A DNA stretch of 64,000 bases from Melastoma dodecandrum (GCA_029817715.1 JARUPY010000533.1:3740001-3804000), one strand, 5' to 3'; numbered from the stretch's first letter, positions 21,729 to 33,920 are shown. Made by a program: numbers and translations. The notes: generated by a model not told the origin, from the sequence alone.

Positions 21729-22989
21729 GGTTTTAGATTGTGTTCGATATTCCAAAAGGGTCAACAGGTAATGAAGCTTATAATCAACCCCAAAAACAAA
21801 AAATGCTTTTCTTTAAGAAGCAATAATTGTTTATTAAAAGGAGCCCATCATCCACTGCATGTTCAAATTTTACTTCATCGCTTATTATTAGATCTTCTCT
21901 TCTCTCTTCAATAATAACAATTATACACACTAATTATATGTATAATGCCAAAATCCTTCACATAAATTCTATGCACGGTATCATGTATGAAATACATTGT
22001 ATATAAGTTAGGTTCTAAAAAAAATTTAGGAAATATCGTGGACAGTTTCAAAATTACGAAAATAAAGCGTCTAAATCGAACTTATAAAGTTTTATTTTGC
22101 TTAATAATGAAGTCGGACTTAAAAAGTTCGACATTAAAAAAAAATCTTAAGGAATAGTAAGTTTCGAATTTCATAAAAAAATAAAAAAGTGAAATCGAAA
22201 TAGTCCAATTTTTTTAAGAGTGATTTTTGAAAGCCAAATTTTATAAATTTTACTACCTTCTTTAATAAAGTCGGAGATTTCGAAACTATTTATTTTATTT
22301 CGTTAAATTTTTTTGAATATGTTATTCATCGCATTAATCAAGATTTATGTAAGTACTTGCCTTCGTCTGAAATTTTGAGGCCCAACTCGTAGTTATACGA
22401 AGACAAGAAGACTGAGGTTTCGTCTGAAAGTAAAGAGCCCTTGCTGTTGTTTATATTGGGCCTTTAGAGTCCCATTCCATCGGAAAATCCGGCCTATTTA
22501 TTGGACCCATTATAATTATTCGACGCTGCGTTGCCCTATTATTTCAAGAAACAAGTCAGACAGAGATGGAGATCAGACTTGAGGGTCAAAGAAGTTAATT
22601 CCTCTCTTATATATATTTTAAAATAAAATTATCAACTTTTGAAGGATGGAGTCGAGTGACACAAGTTCCCCCCCTTTCTTTAATTATATATTATAGCATG
22701 AGATTTATTCATATGGGATGTTCATCGTGTTTGACCCAACATGTCTCCACGAATGAGAACATGGCGTCGCCCCCCCCCCCCCGAGGGTCGTCGTTCCATC
22801 ATTTTGGGCAAACAAAATAAATGAGAAAGATTCAGGCCATGTTGTTTCCTACGTTGTTTTCCTTTCACAAAAAAAAATAAAAAAATTTATTTGAATCTCA
22901 ACATCTGCAATGTTGGTGGGTCTGGTCATCATGTGACTCGGACACTCCCCACCACATGCGAAAATCGCCAACCCCATTATCGCATTCAG
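21729..22989. other. AT-rich intergenic DNA upstream of the S28 gene
   Basis: No gene is seen. It holds the S28 promoter region, a C homopolymer at about 22771-22785 and an AT dinucleotide run at about 22994-23008 that abuts the pararetroviral insert. Confidence 0.55.
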
Positions 22990-24280
22990 TATAATATATA
23001 TATATATAATCCGACCGTTAGTTGAGCAATCCTAATATTCTTACTAATAAGGCTTTTCTCAACCATAGCAGATATAGGTGGTTCTATTGAAGATAGAAAT
23101 ACAGGTTTGTATGTATTGTCTCCACCTAAATGCAAGAATAGATGCAGCATCCTTTGAAAATGTTTATCCAAATCTTGTACCTTGTAAGAGCAGCATCTTC
23201 GTTGGAAGAATTCTGTCCTTTTTTCTTCCAAGAGGTCATTTGGGTTGCCAATTAGATGAAGGTGGAGGTTGTTCATGAAATTTGGCAAAGTCATGTTTAC
23301 CATCTGGATTTGATCTTGTTCTGAGAACAAATTCCACCATGTCTGCAAGGTGCCATGAAAATTGGAGGTTAAGTCTGTAAGGATATCAGAGGTGTTATAT
23401 ACAGTTACCCTCTTGTGAATACACCACGCAAGAAAATCTTGTATGCGCTGAGGCCATTGGGTTCGTGGTATGTCATCAAAGGTGAACTTGGTATTTCCCT
23501 CTGTTCTCCTAGGAGGAGTCTCTTCCATTGACTCATCTGACTGTACTTCTTCTTGTCTATAGGTACTAGTTTCTGTCTCATCTCTGTCTGCCATGAACAA
23601 GTGAGGTAAAACTAAGGATGATGTTTCTGAGGTAACATCGGATACCTGATCTGTTTCATCTGTAGAGGTGCCTTCCTCGGAGGTAGTTTCTTCCGATGAG
23701 CTCCCAGATGTACTAGATTCTTCGTACCTGTCTGCCATTTGAATCTGAGAAGGCATAAACGGCGGACTTTGGGAGAAATAGCTTCCAATAGGGTCATGAT
23801 TATCATAATAACCGTCGGAAGTATTATCAGAAAGACTGGGTGAGGACTGAAGAGTAGTCGATGTTACCCATTTTCTTGTTGGGCAATCAAGAGAGTCCTG
23901 ATGTCCTCGGATCATTAACTGCTGTGTCTGAGGGTTAGGACTAGACTGTGTCTCTGGACTGGGTGTCCGGTGTCTTTCTGTAGGTTTGGAGCTTTCTACC
24001 TTTCTCTTTCCTTCTCTAATCTCATTTTTTCTTCTGGATGACTTCTGTTGTTCTCTGATAACTTCTCTAATTTCTGCAGGATCTTTTTTCCCAGCTTGTC
24101 CATACAGAGGAGGAGCGTTAGAGGATACTTGCATAAATGAAGAAGTCCTGTTACCAAAATCCAGAATATCAAAGGGTTTTGAGATGGGATTCAAACTTAA
24201 TCCATAGCTTTGTGGGATAACTTGTGGTCGTCCAAAGCTTAGTAGACTGGCAGGATCTGGTTGTTTGTTTAGATCCACCT
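22986..24280 (-). pseudogene. Pararetroviral coat-protein segment, inverted and truncated
   Basis: About 430 residues read without a stop from the junction at 24280. There is no ATG at the start because this is an internal piece of the polyprotein. The first 32 codons repeat the linker that ends the movement-protein block. Then come a charged, Ser-rich region and a caulimovirid coat-like core (QDFLAWCIHKRVTVYNTSD, TWWNLFSEQDQIQMVNMTLP, LEEKRTEFFQRR). The piece ends in the AT-rich flank after the IRIAQLTVG segment, before any zinc finger, so the C-terminal part of the coat protein is lost. Confidence 0.82.
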
Positions 24281-26345
24281 ACAGGATGATAAGTTTCCTG
24301 TGCCAAGACGAACGGTATTATTCTCTTCACTTGCCAAAGCAAAAATATTTTCAAAGTTTGACCTTAAAAGTGGCTTTTGGCAACTTGGCATACACCCTGA
24401 TGAAAAGTGGAAAACGGGATTTTGCATCCCTGATGGACATTATCAATGGACAGTTTTACCCTTTGGACTAAAGACTGCCCCGTCACTTTTCCAGAAAGTC
24501 ATGATAAAGATCTTTGAACCGATCTTGGACTATGCACTTGTCTATATTGATGACATCCTGCTATTCAGCCCAGACAGGCCTTCACATGAAAAACTGTTAG
24601 AAAAATTTGCCGGCCTTGTACAGGAACATGGCATAATGCTCTCAGAAAAGAAGATGAGACTCTTTGAACATTCAGTAGAATTCTTGGGAATGAGACTATC
24701 AAATGGACAATATCACCCTGGACCTCATATAGCCCAAGAATTATTAAAATTCCCGGACCTAAATCTTACAAAGAAACAAGTCCAACAGTTTTTGGGAATT
24801 GTTAATTACCTGAGAGATTTTGTTCCTAACATCAGCAGGTACACCAGTCCATTAGAGGCCCAACTCAAGAAGGATTCATCACCTTGGGGACCAGCCCAAA
24901 CAGAAGCAGTTAAGTATCTAAAGACCCATTTACAGATGCTTCCTCCCTTGCAGATCCCTTCAGATGGAGTTCGCATCCTCCAAACAGATGCAAGTGACCA
25001 AATTTGGGCCGCCATCCTCTTAGAGGAAAAGGATGGTAAACGCCAGGTATGTGCCTATAAATCTGGGAGATTTAACACAGCTGAGCAGCACTATCACTCA
25101 ACAATGAAGGAAATTCTGACAGTCAAGTATGGCATTAAGAAGTTTGAATTCCATCTCATTGGCCATCATTTTATTGTTGAGAGTGACATGTCTTCCTTCC
25201 CATCCATGATTAAGTTCACACAGAAGAAGATACCGAATGCACAGCTACTCAGACTCTCAGAATGGTTTTCCCAGTATACTTTCACCGCCAAGCATATCAA
25301 AGGAAAGACCAATGTGGTTGCTGACTTCCTTTCCCGGCCCTTTGATATATCTAACCCTTCACTACAGGAAGTTCCAAGCTTGCAGGCCATGATACGTACA
25401 TATGTACCCAAACCATTGGATATGAGAAGGATTCTTCCCCCAGAGATTATCCACTATGACAACAAGGAACATGTGGAAGAAGTCCTTGCCAATACTGACT
25501 TCATGGTAAAACGATATTTGGAAAGGATTTTTAGCAAATACGGACGAATGATGTTCCCAGAACATGGACTACATCCCTGCTATCCTTTCCTCAAAGTCCT
25601 ACCTATTGAACCAATGAGTATCTTCCCTGAAGAACTAAAATGGCTCTTATGGTATCTCCTGCATAAGTACATAGTGGCCCTTGAATTCCCTACTGAAGAA
25701 CTACTCACATATCTGGGACAATTGGGAGACCTCTATACTTTCACACCACACAGAAGGCCTCACTCTCATTTAGCTGAAGTACTAGCGTGGTTTGCACCAC
25801 TAACACAGTGGAAGATTTGGATTGAAGCTCACCAAGACAAATACTTCAAGTTCGGCGATATAACCCCATATTCAGTTTATCTTTTTCGCAGGTACTGGTA
25901 TTTCGACTCAAGACTACAAGCGATGGCATCCATCAACACAGTAGACGAATTCGCCAGTCTCCCCTTTTCTCTAGTTCATGAAGCTCCACTCCATTCAGAC
26001 AGAGAAATGGCCATCACCGACAACGAATTTTTGAAGATCAGACTCTGCAAAGAAAACGGAGTTCCATATTTAGACCCAGACGTCGTACTCCAACATCAGA
26101 TCCAGTTCACAGACCCAAATCATGTCCACATACTTCAATGCGCGCTCCACCAGCACGAGCATCATGACGACGGAGTATATTGGGAAGATATTGCACAAGA
26201 CTTCCTAGACAAAGTAGACCTTGGCCCAAGCTCATCAGGCCCATCTGGCCCAAATCCAGAATCTTCATCAGCAGGTCCCTCATCTACTCAAAAAAGAAGC
26301 TCAGCACCCTTTCCCGACAATCGCGGAAAGCGACCGCGAGAATAG
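24281..26345 (+). pseudogene. Pararetroviral RT-RNase H segment with long C-terminal extension
   Basis: The frame is open from the junction at about 24282 to the stop at 26345 (681 residues counted from GTG 24300). Reverse transcriptase is seen from KIFSKFDLKSGFWQL through LVYIDDILLFS; the fingers part upstream is missing. RNase H follows (ILQTDASDQIWAAILLEE, TMKEILTVKYGIKKFEFHL) and ends near ADFLSRP at about residue 346. About 330 more residues follow without a domain I recognise, ending in a Ser/Pro/Gly-rich tail. There is no upstream ATG or promoter at the junction, so the piece is probably not expressed on its own. The long open frame suggests a rather young insert. Confidence 0.85.
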
Positions 26346-26499
26346 CCGCCCACGAGATAAAAAGAAGATGCCTTAGCGATAAGGTCGGCACCAGCAGCCA
26401 ATCAACTTTCCAAAAGCTGCAAGATTCTTCCGCAAATTACGCTCCACTAACTCAGCTTTACAGCTTTGTTTTCAATTAGCAATAGTGAGTTCTTTGTAA

Positions 26500-26507
26500 T
26501 ATAAATA
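26500..26507 (+). promoter_or_regulatory. TATA box of the pararetroviral promoter
   Basis: TATAAATA in the context GTAATATAAATAGACACTCC, 155 bp past the end of the polyprotein, where caulimovirids place the pregenomic RNA promoter. Confidence 0.7.
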
Positions 26508-27160
26508 GACACTCCCACCAGAGGAGCAAGATAGAGCAATTTACATTCAGAGCTAATACACAAGTAGTTTTCCCATATCCATGGCCGGCTAAGTTTCTCC
26601 CAAGGTGTTATCCAGTAGTGGTGGTTCCCTAGATCGACAATCTCTCAAGAAACCCCCTCACCTTCGATAAACCCAAAAACATCTGCAAAACCCAGAAAAC
26701 CCAAAAACATTCAAAAACCAGAAAACCCAAATTCATGACTCTTTTGTCCAGCATCCATCGTATGCTTTATCTTGCATTCATTTTATCACTCTTGTTTCCA
26801 GAGTTTTCCAGGTTCTGCTTTATTTTAATTATTTACCCTTTATCACCTTTGTTGATATTTGTATCTGGTTAAAGCTGGCAAATTTTTTATTTTGCTATTC
26901 CGTATCTATGTTACTTAATTCAGTATGATGGTATGACCTGTTTAAGGAAAGGACTCTTCCCCAGACAAACTCTAAATCTTGTGATGAGTATTGTGATTTT
27001 GGCTACTTAAACTCTAATTGTGAAATGGATGTTTGCAGTACACTGTTAACTCGGTAGGGTTCTCTCAGAACCGTAAAGCTATCGACTGCCATAAGGACCA
27101 CTTGCCGTTATAGCCAGGAGGGCTGCCAGGCGCAGGTCGCGGCCACTGATAGTAGGTGTG

Positions 27161-27532
27161 ATGAGACCTCCACTAGGAAGACAGCGTTTCCGCAAACCTC
27201 CCTTTCCCAACAGTAATGTCTTACGTAGCCACTTCCACAGCATTCTTCGACAGTATGACGAGCCACTCTGGAAGAAGAAGAAAACTCTTAAACATTTCAC
27301 CCGTACCATTACTGCATTAGATGAGTACATAAACTATAAAGCCCGCAACTGTGTGATTCACACAATTGAGGCCCAGCTTTCTTATTTCGAGTACATGAAA
27401 CCAGGTGAGGAATGGATCTTCCACAACCCCTGGGATTTATGTGGCGGATGGACTTCCCTCCGCAACCATGTCCAGTATCGGCAGTATCTTGCTTGGTATA
27501 TCAAGCAACATCTGTATTTATCTACTGCCTAG
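27161..27532 (+). CDS. Small ORF in the pararetroviral leader, unknown function
   Basis: ATG 27161 opens 123 codons ending at TAG 27530-27532. The product is basic at the N terminus (MRPPLGRQRFRKPPF) and aromatic-rich at the C terminus (YRQYLAWYIKQHLYLSTA). I do not recognise it. It lies inside the leader, upstream of the primer site, where caulimovirids often have small ORFs. The frame is intact, which suggests but does not prove coding. Chance is possible for this length. Confidence 0.4.
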   Translation: MRPPLGRQRFRKPPFPNSNVLRSHFHSILRQYDEPLWKKKKTLKHFTRTITALDEYINYKARNCVIHTIEAQLSYFEYMKPGEEWIFHNPWDLCGGWTSLRNHVQYRQYLAWYIKQHLYLSTA

Positions 27533-27769
27533 TTTTAATATTCCGCTTTCTCTTATCTTATCTAAAAGGACTCGGATATCCTTTTAGAAAAATTTTATCT
27601 TTGTATTTTTCCGCTGCTTTATTTCCGACCTTGAGCAACTTTCGCGTTGTTCTGTTCTGGTGGTCGCAGCTTCTGTCTTTGTACAACTCTTTCTTTCTTT
27701 ATCTGATTAGATGTCAGCTTCAGCTCTTATGGCATTCCTTCCTTGAGTTGTTTATGACAGTCGTATAAT

Positions 27770-27782
27770 TGGTATCAGAGCC
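27770..27782 (+). other. tRNA-Met primer-binding site of the pararetrovirus
   Basis: TGGTATCAGAGCC, complementary to the 3' end of initiator tRNA-Met, 79 bp before the movement-protein ATG. It is position 1 of caulimovirid genome maps. Confidence 0.93.
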
Positions 27783-27860
27783 TTTCCTTTCTTTTCTTCG
27801 AGGGGAGTGAGAGATCTAGACTAGGAACCCTACCTGGAGAAGCACCTTGCCCACACCACC

Positions 27861-29927
27861 ATGGATAACACTACTCATACTAGCTCTACCGTGATGAATG
27901 CTCCCATCACATTAGAATCAGGCCTTAGTATAAGAACCTCTACTTCTGACAAACTTGGAGGGTTATATGAGATAACCCATAAAGAAGAATGGGAGGAAAC
28001 AAAACTTCCTCTCCTCAACCCATATGCCGCCTTCACTAGGCCTTCCTTGAATCCCATAAGGAGTATCCGGACGCTGATCAGAGATCCCTCTTCAAGAGTA
28101 CTCGAGTACATCCAGGCTAGCAAATTCAGCCAACACCCCATCTGGGCCACACACAAGGAACAATTTGTGTCCTTACAACTGCCTGCTGAATTTCCTAAAC
28201 AATGGATTGACAGAGGATATACTCATCTCCATTTCGGAGCTATTAGACTTGCATTAACCTACCATGGCAGGAAAGGTCTTCCAGTCACTGCAAGAATGGC
28301 TCTTCTGGACGTCAGATACAGAGAATATCAACACGCTTGTATCGGCACCGTAGAAACAACACTAAATGCTGGGACAGTATTTGTTACACTTTATCCCAAC
28401 TTTTGTATGTCTCTACAGGATTCAAACATACTGGATGCCTTACAAGTACAGGTCCAGATTGCAGGACCAGAACAAGATGAGAATTCCATTGAGGCAACCA
28501 TGCACTACCAGATGGCTTACAGAGTGCAGAATCATGCACTAGACCTCAACGTTGCTGACAATAATGGTGATGCTTTACTTATCCGAAGTGATTACCATAA
28601 CTCACAAGCTCCCACATGCCTATATGTCCCCAGGCAGATCAGCAGGAGTGACCTCCTCAAGCTCTTGCCTGAAAGATGGATCACCAACTATGAGAGAACC
28701 CAGCAGAAGGTCAAGCCTATCCAGTCATCTGAAACAAAGTTTATCAGGGAAAAGGATGGCACTGTTGTCATCAAGTTTGACCGGTCACATGAGAAGGATG
28801 CCCCAACTCCTTCGATTTTCCCAACCATGTTCATGATGCAACCTCTTCCTCGGCAGAAGAAACCTGATCCCCTTAACCGTATCATCCATTCTTTTGATGA
28901 ACAGGGACAAGAAACATACCACTTTAGAGACCCAGCAACTGACCACTGCTATTGGGATGTCTGTTCTTCAGATATTTGCGGATGCAAAGATGAACATCTC
29001 TCAAGCGATGAAGAGGATACCAGGAGAAAAAAGAGGTTAGGACAAAGAAAACATTCTGACTCTGACTCTGACAGTGATGATGATAATAATCAGGATCAGA
29101 AGCCCTCTAAAGATGATGAAGCAGATACCGCTCCCCAAATCAAAACAGATTATGGAGCATGGCAGTTCCTAATTGACCAGGCCCCACGATTACGGCCTAA
29201 AAAGAAGCCCTCTAAGGTATTACCCTGCTACAAAAATATTCTTAAGTGGCAAAAGAAGAACCCTTCTTCGCAGGTAATCCCAGTACCAGAGACTGTACTA
29301 CCTACCAGTTGTGCTCAGGAGGCTGCAAAGTTATTACCCACCTGCAAACCATCAGAAATCATGATGATGGGAAGACCTGGAGAATTAAACTTCCCACCTC
29401 AGAACGAGCAAACTATTGATGGTATTAAATATTGTTCCAAGATTCCTATTCCCATAGGTGTTGATGCACAGGGAAACCCCCTGAGAAATAGTATTGCAGA
29501 AAATGTCCTAAATTGGCAAAGCCAAAATGCCTTAGCACAAAATGCAGGACTCAATACTATCTGCAGAAAGATAGACACTGTCCAAGAACTTTTGACAGGA
29601 ACAGAAGCCAGGCTTAATGCAAAGATGGACGCCCATCAAGATAAAAACCAGGCGATGCTCCAATCTCTTCACAAGAGGTTAGAAAACTTTGAAAAGGGTA
29701 AATACCCTTCTTATTTCAGGTCTGACCCAGATGATGAGATCGCCAAGCTCAAAAGGCAGATCAAGATCTTAGAAGACAAGCAGGTGGATCTAAACAAACA
29801 ACCAGATCCTGCCAGTCTACTAAGCTTTGGACGACCACAAGTTATACCACAAAGCTATGGTTTAAGCTTGAATCCCAGAATCCTCGCTTACCCAACTGTC
29901 CCAACCAATCGACTTAACCGTCATTAA
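27861..29927 (+). pseudogene. Pararetroviral movement protein and polyprotein N terminus, truncated
   Basis: ATG 27861 (CACCATGG context) opens 688 codons. Residues about 95-235 carry the 30K-type movement protein core, with LLDVRYREYQHACIGTVE, LYPNFCMSLQDSN and VQIAG. An acidic Ser-Asp stretch (DSDSDSDDDNNQ) and a coiled-coil-like region (EIAKLKRQIKILEDKQ) follow. Viral homology stops at about 29877, within the linker to the coat protein; the last 16 codons are flanking DNA. The gene is thus cut from the rest of the polyprotein. The other half of the linker lies inverted at 24280-24185. Confidence 0.85.
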
Positions 29928-29930
29928 AAA

Positions 29931-31737
29931 ATAATGCTACAAATGAATGCACATTGTTTATCTCTAGAACGTCCAACCCCCCCTCCATAAACCTCATCGA
30001 AAATGCAAGAAGAAGACGTGTGGGAGGGAACCGTCTACACCGAACAAGCTCAGACTTCGCCGCTCAACCGATAATGTTTTCCTGATACGCCCCGAGTCGA
30101 GTATATATTTATGCGCCCCTTTACCATCATCGTCATTGTTGTTATGGTACAAGGAAAAGAAATAATGGTTTCAGTCAAACACGAGCAATGGAGCCATAAC
30201 AATTAGCTGCTCCCCATTATCTTTTTTTTTTTTTTTTTTTCTTTAGGTTTAGTGGGTAAATGGAAGACAGCAATTTAAGAGAGAGCATTTAGGCACCCAT
30301 TAATTCGATTCAACCACTACACCCCACCACCACATGCGAATAATGTATCAGTGCGTGTGACTGTAATAGGGGAGGTACACATGCTAAGCTAGTTGTACAA
30401 ACCCAGGCCACTAATTAAATACACACTCAAACCCATGTTTCAAATACAATTGCTATGCCAAGGAACGAACAACAAGTAACATAGAAAGAAGAAGGTTTTG
30501 CTATAATTGAAGTAGTAATAGGAAAATGTTGAATTGCGGGTCACTTGGTCAAATGGTGTGTGGCACTTGACCCGAAAGAGAGAGAGAGAGAGAGAGGAGT
30601 TAGGCGTTGCTATCGAGGGATGTGGGCAAGAAAAAGTCGGTCGATGCGTTTTCCTAAATTCGTTGTCGGCCGCCGACGCACCCAAATAAAAAAAACCAAA
30701 ACGTCGGCATCAAATTCTCCCTTTGTTTCCAATCAATACTATTTCTCTTTCTCCAGAGCATAATATTAAAACATAAAGATTATTGTGTATTTTAATTTAA
30801 TCGCCTCTCATTAATTAATCTAATTTTTTTAAAATTTATTTGAAAAGAGATAGACAAATCAATCGTTTTATATATGTGCAGTTAAGTTAAAGCAGGTATA
30901 ATAAGTTTGGGGTCATTTTAAATAAATGTTGCTCTTATACGAGCATGATGTATTGTCCTAGGGTATCAAAATGTTATTAGATTCTTCGGCATCGTCACAT
31001 CATTTCTCAATCGTCTTCTTAATCTTATGATACGTGTCCTTAAAAGTAATACTCACGTCCTTCGTATGGATGAGTTGGAATCTGTTACTCTTTTTTGGGC
31101 GAATTATAAAATCTAAGTGATACTCAAAATTAAGCGGACGATGAAAACTAGCCGTAGTTTTAACTAATTGAAGATTAAAACTATTATTTTCTAGCTACGT
31201 AGTCTCAAAATCTATGCGGTCTATGATATTAAAAAAGTTAAAACGTGACGGTTTTTTTGGTATCTTCTCATGCCAGATCTGAGTTTATCATAGTAAAGTT
31301 ATTGTTTACGAGAGTTATGGCATAAGACTTTTCTATATATATGAGCCAAATGTGGTTTCATTTTGATGGCAATCACATTTCTTGTCACGTGAGAAGAGCA
31401 ATCAATCACAAGGAAGAAGTAGACAAGACAATTATTTCAGTAGATATAATAATAATAGTAATAATAATGTTTCTATTGTTAATATATTTCAGATTCAGAC
31501 GGAGATTGAGGAAGGTGGAAGATGAAGATGAAGAGGAGGAAAAAAAGTCAACTCTTACACTTCCAATCCCTTCCACATGGGGATGGAGTGCAAATATTCC
31601 TTCTTTCTTTCTTCTTTTTTGTTTTTACAAAGACTAAATCTGATATAATAAAAAAAAAAGAAAATAAAAAATTACACCCACTAGAGATGAAAAAAAAGAG
31701 AGAGAAAAATGATTCCGGTCACTCCAAAAAAACCGGA
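29931..31737. other. Intergenic DNA between the pararetroviral insert and the ACC synthase gene
   Basis: No gene is recognised. It contains a T homopolymer near 30222-30240, a GA microsatellite at about 30577-30597 and AT-rich DNA. Confidence 0.55.
30577..30597. repeat. GA microsatellite
   Basis: About ten uninterrupted AG dinucleotides. Confidence 0.85.
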
Positions 31738-33744
31738 CTATCGCTCGCGGCCGTCGTGGAGCGATAGTCGGAAAACCCACTTTGCGAGTGACTTTTTCGA
31801 TAAGGGACTCTGGAAAGATGTTAATGGGCGAGAGTGAGATGGCCTTTGATTATTGCTAGCAGGATTGCCAGGTCTGGTGACAACAATCTCGGCCACGAAT
31901 TCCTTAATACGTCTCATGGCGACGTCGAGTGTTGCCTCACTCATGTTGGCGAAGCACAACCTGAACCAGCCCGGCTCGGTGCAGTGGCATGATGATCCGG
32001 GGGAAATATTCAACTTGACTCGAAACACGATTTTCCTCCACAGGTCCATCTCGGCCTCGAACGTGTTGGAGCGCAGGAGATGCCTCATGTCGACCCAGCA
32101 GAACAGCCCCGAGTTGCTCTCTAGGCAACAGATCCCTGCACTACTTAATCCCGATACAAGTAAACTGTGACGAAGCTTCAACCTCTGTTTGTTCTCCTCT
32201 ATGTAGTTGCAGGTGAACTTATCGTCCGACAATAAAACTGAGAGGAAATGCTGGGTTTGCGATGAGACTAGCCCAAAGCTCGACATCTTCGTAGCAGCTG
32301 CAACAACATACTCATTATTTGAGTACATAGCACCAACACGGAACCCTGGGAGACCGAGGTCCTTGGACAGGCTGTAGACAACATGAACCCTATCCCAAAC
32401 ATCATGTCCATCATATTTCCTCTCATCGAGGACCTCCATGATGCTCACGAAGCTCGGTGGGCCAAAAACAGTGCCGGAATAGATCTCGTCGCTCACGAGG
32501 TGTATTTCCTTGTCGATCACAAAATCCATGAGTAGGCTTAGCTCCTTCCTCGTCATCGTCGTGCCTAATGGGTTCGATGGGTTGGTGACGAGGACCGCCT
32601 TCACGTTGAGGTCAAGACTGTGAGCCTGTCGGTAGGCTTGTTCAAGCGCGGATGAAGTCACCTTGAATCCATTCGAGCTCGTGCAGTGGATCGGGACTAT
32701 CTCGGCTCCTGTCCTCCACTTGAGGTCTCTGTCGAACCTAAAAATCCGACAAGAACGAAAGAGTTAAGACATTTCCCTTACGAGCTTCACATGCATGCTT
32801 GGATGGTGAATTTACGGATTTGCCCCCTCGCCCATGAAAAAGGTCGAGCCAATTTCGGCCATCAAAGTAGAGCAGCTTCGAGTTGGCAATGCTAAAACAT
32901 GGACGTGACGACGAAAAATGACAAACTATATGAAATCAAAAGGGAGAGAGGGATTTTTTTTGTTTTTTTTTTTGGGGGGGACCAGAATAATGACCAGTTC
33001 GAAATTGCGAATCGAATTATTAGGGGAATCTCACAATGGATCGGACCAGTTCACGAAAAAAGCATACCCGGGGTAATAAGGAGTTGGGACGAGGATGGCA
33101 TCACCCTTCTCAGCCAGGCAAAACATGAGAGTCTCATTTGCTGAGGTTGCACCAGCTGTTAACACCAACTTGCTGGGATCGAAGCTCACCTTGTTCCCCC
33201 TTAATTCAGCCATGAATTTCACCATTGCCTGCCAAAACCACCCCCCACCCCACCAAATATCAATTTCATGATTGGTATGGTATTGGGTACTGATAAAATG
33301 CCTTGATTTTTTGGGTACCTGCTTGAATGAGGGGAGGCCATGGTAGTCTTGGAAGAGGGCAAGCTCTCTAAAGATTGATTCCCCATGGTTTCCCTTGAAG
33401 CCAGCCACATTTGGATTCTCTGACAGCCATGACTCCAGCAGATCAAATGACAGCTGCCCAAGAACAGCAAATTGATATGGTCAAGTCAATCATCAGTCGA
33501 TCAGTCAGTCAGTCAGTCACTCACCCACCCACCCGCCCACCCGCTATGGAAGGATTCGTTGATGATTATAATGACAAAATGAAAATACCTGATTCTCAGC
33601 AAGGCCCATCTGAATGATCCCACCCTGGTTATGAATCTCATCATAAGGGTCCTTCTCGTACTCCTGCCATCCCAAGAAATAGGACGAGTCTTGCCCATGG
33701 GTATTGCAGGTCGCCTTGCTTGACAATGACAGTGGCTGCTTCAT
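31738..33744 (-). CDS. ACS: 1-aminocyclopropane-1-carboxylate synthase, type-2-like
   Basis: ACC synthase is the PLP-dependent, rate-limiting enzyme of ethylene synthesis and acts in the cytosol on S-adenosylmethionine. Four exons: 33744-33589, 33453-33319, 33228-33068, 32737-31738; all GT-AG, frame kept, 483 residues. Family blocks are [27 protein letters not shown] and [14 protein letters not shown] with the PLP lysine at about residue 276. The C terminus ends [16 protein letters not shown] and RLS resemble the TOE signature of type-2 isoforms, which ETO1-type E3 adaptors target, but RLSF is RLSL here and the acidic/basic end is short. Type-1 MAP-kinase sites are not evident. Intron 1 contains a (GTCA)n/(CACC)n simple repeat. 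No defects otherwise. Confidence 0.95.
33490..33545. repeat. Tetranucleotide simple repeat in ACS intron 1
   Basis: Several copies of TCAG/GTCA followed by CACC and CCGC units, within intron 1 of the ACC synthase gene. Confidence 0.8.
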
Positions 33745-33910
33745 TTTTTTTTCCTCTCTCTCTCTCTGTTCTCTTCTAGTGCAAGAAATAGGGAAAGAGA
33801 AAACTTGGGGGGAGCTTGAGTTTGTCGAGGGGTGTGGATTTTGAGAGGAAGTCTGTGAGAGAGGTGTGTGGTCTGTGAGTTTGGTGCAGAGACTGGGTAC
33901 TCCCTACGTG

Positions 33911-33920
33911 GTGTATATAT
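33911..33920 (-). promoter_or_regulatory. TATA box of the ACC synthase gene
   Basis: The minus strand reads CCACTATATATACACC about 170 bp upstream of the ATG, giving a CT-rich 5' UTR of roughly 140 nt (CTCTCTCT run at 33753-33765). Confidence 0.65.

Larger units (their letters stand above)
26346..27860 (+). other. Pararetroviral intergenic region: promoter, leader and primer site
   Basis: Non-coding DNA between the end of the RT-RNase H polyprotein and the movement protein. It contains a TATA box at 26500-26507, a leader with short ORFs, one ORF of 123 codons (27161-27532) and the tRNA-Met primer site at 27770-27782. Confidence 0.8.
22990..29880. mobile_element. Rearranged endogenous pararetrovirus, Caulimoviridae, Florendovirus-like
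   Basis: Three genome blocks are joined: a coat-protein block on the minus strand (24280 to about 22990), an RT-RNase H block on the plus strand (24281-26345) with the leader and primer site (26346-27860), and a movement-protein block on the plus strand (27861 to about 29877). TGGTATCAGAGCC at 27770-27782 is the tRNA-Met site used by caulimovirids. The linker between movement and coat protein occurs twice, at 29782-29877 (+) and 24280-24185 (-), 96 bp each with three differences. The end of the coat protein, the protease and the start of the RT are missing. No integrase and no LTR are present. The insert is therefore a product of illegitimate recombination and is incomplete. Confidence 0.88.

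Noticed and set aside
22766..22790. C homopolymer
   Set aside because: Simple homopolymer, possibly of uncertain length; no function inferred.
29878..29927. Last codons of the movement-protein frame as viral sequence
   Set aside because: They differ from the continuing polyprotein at the inverted copy and read into host flank.
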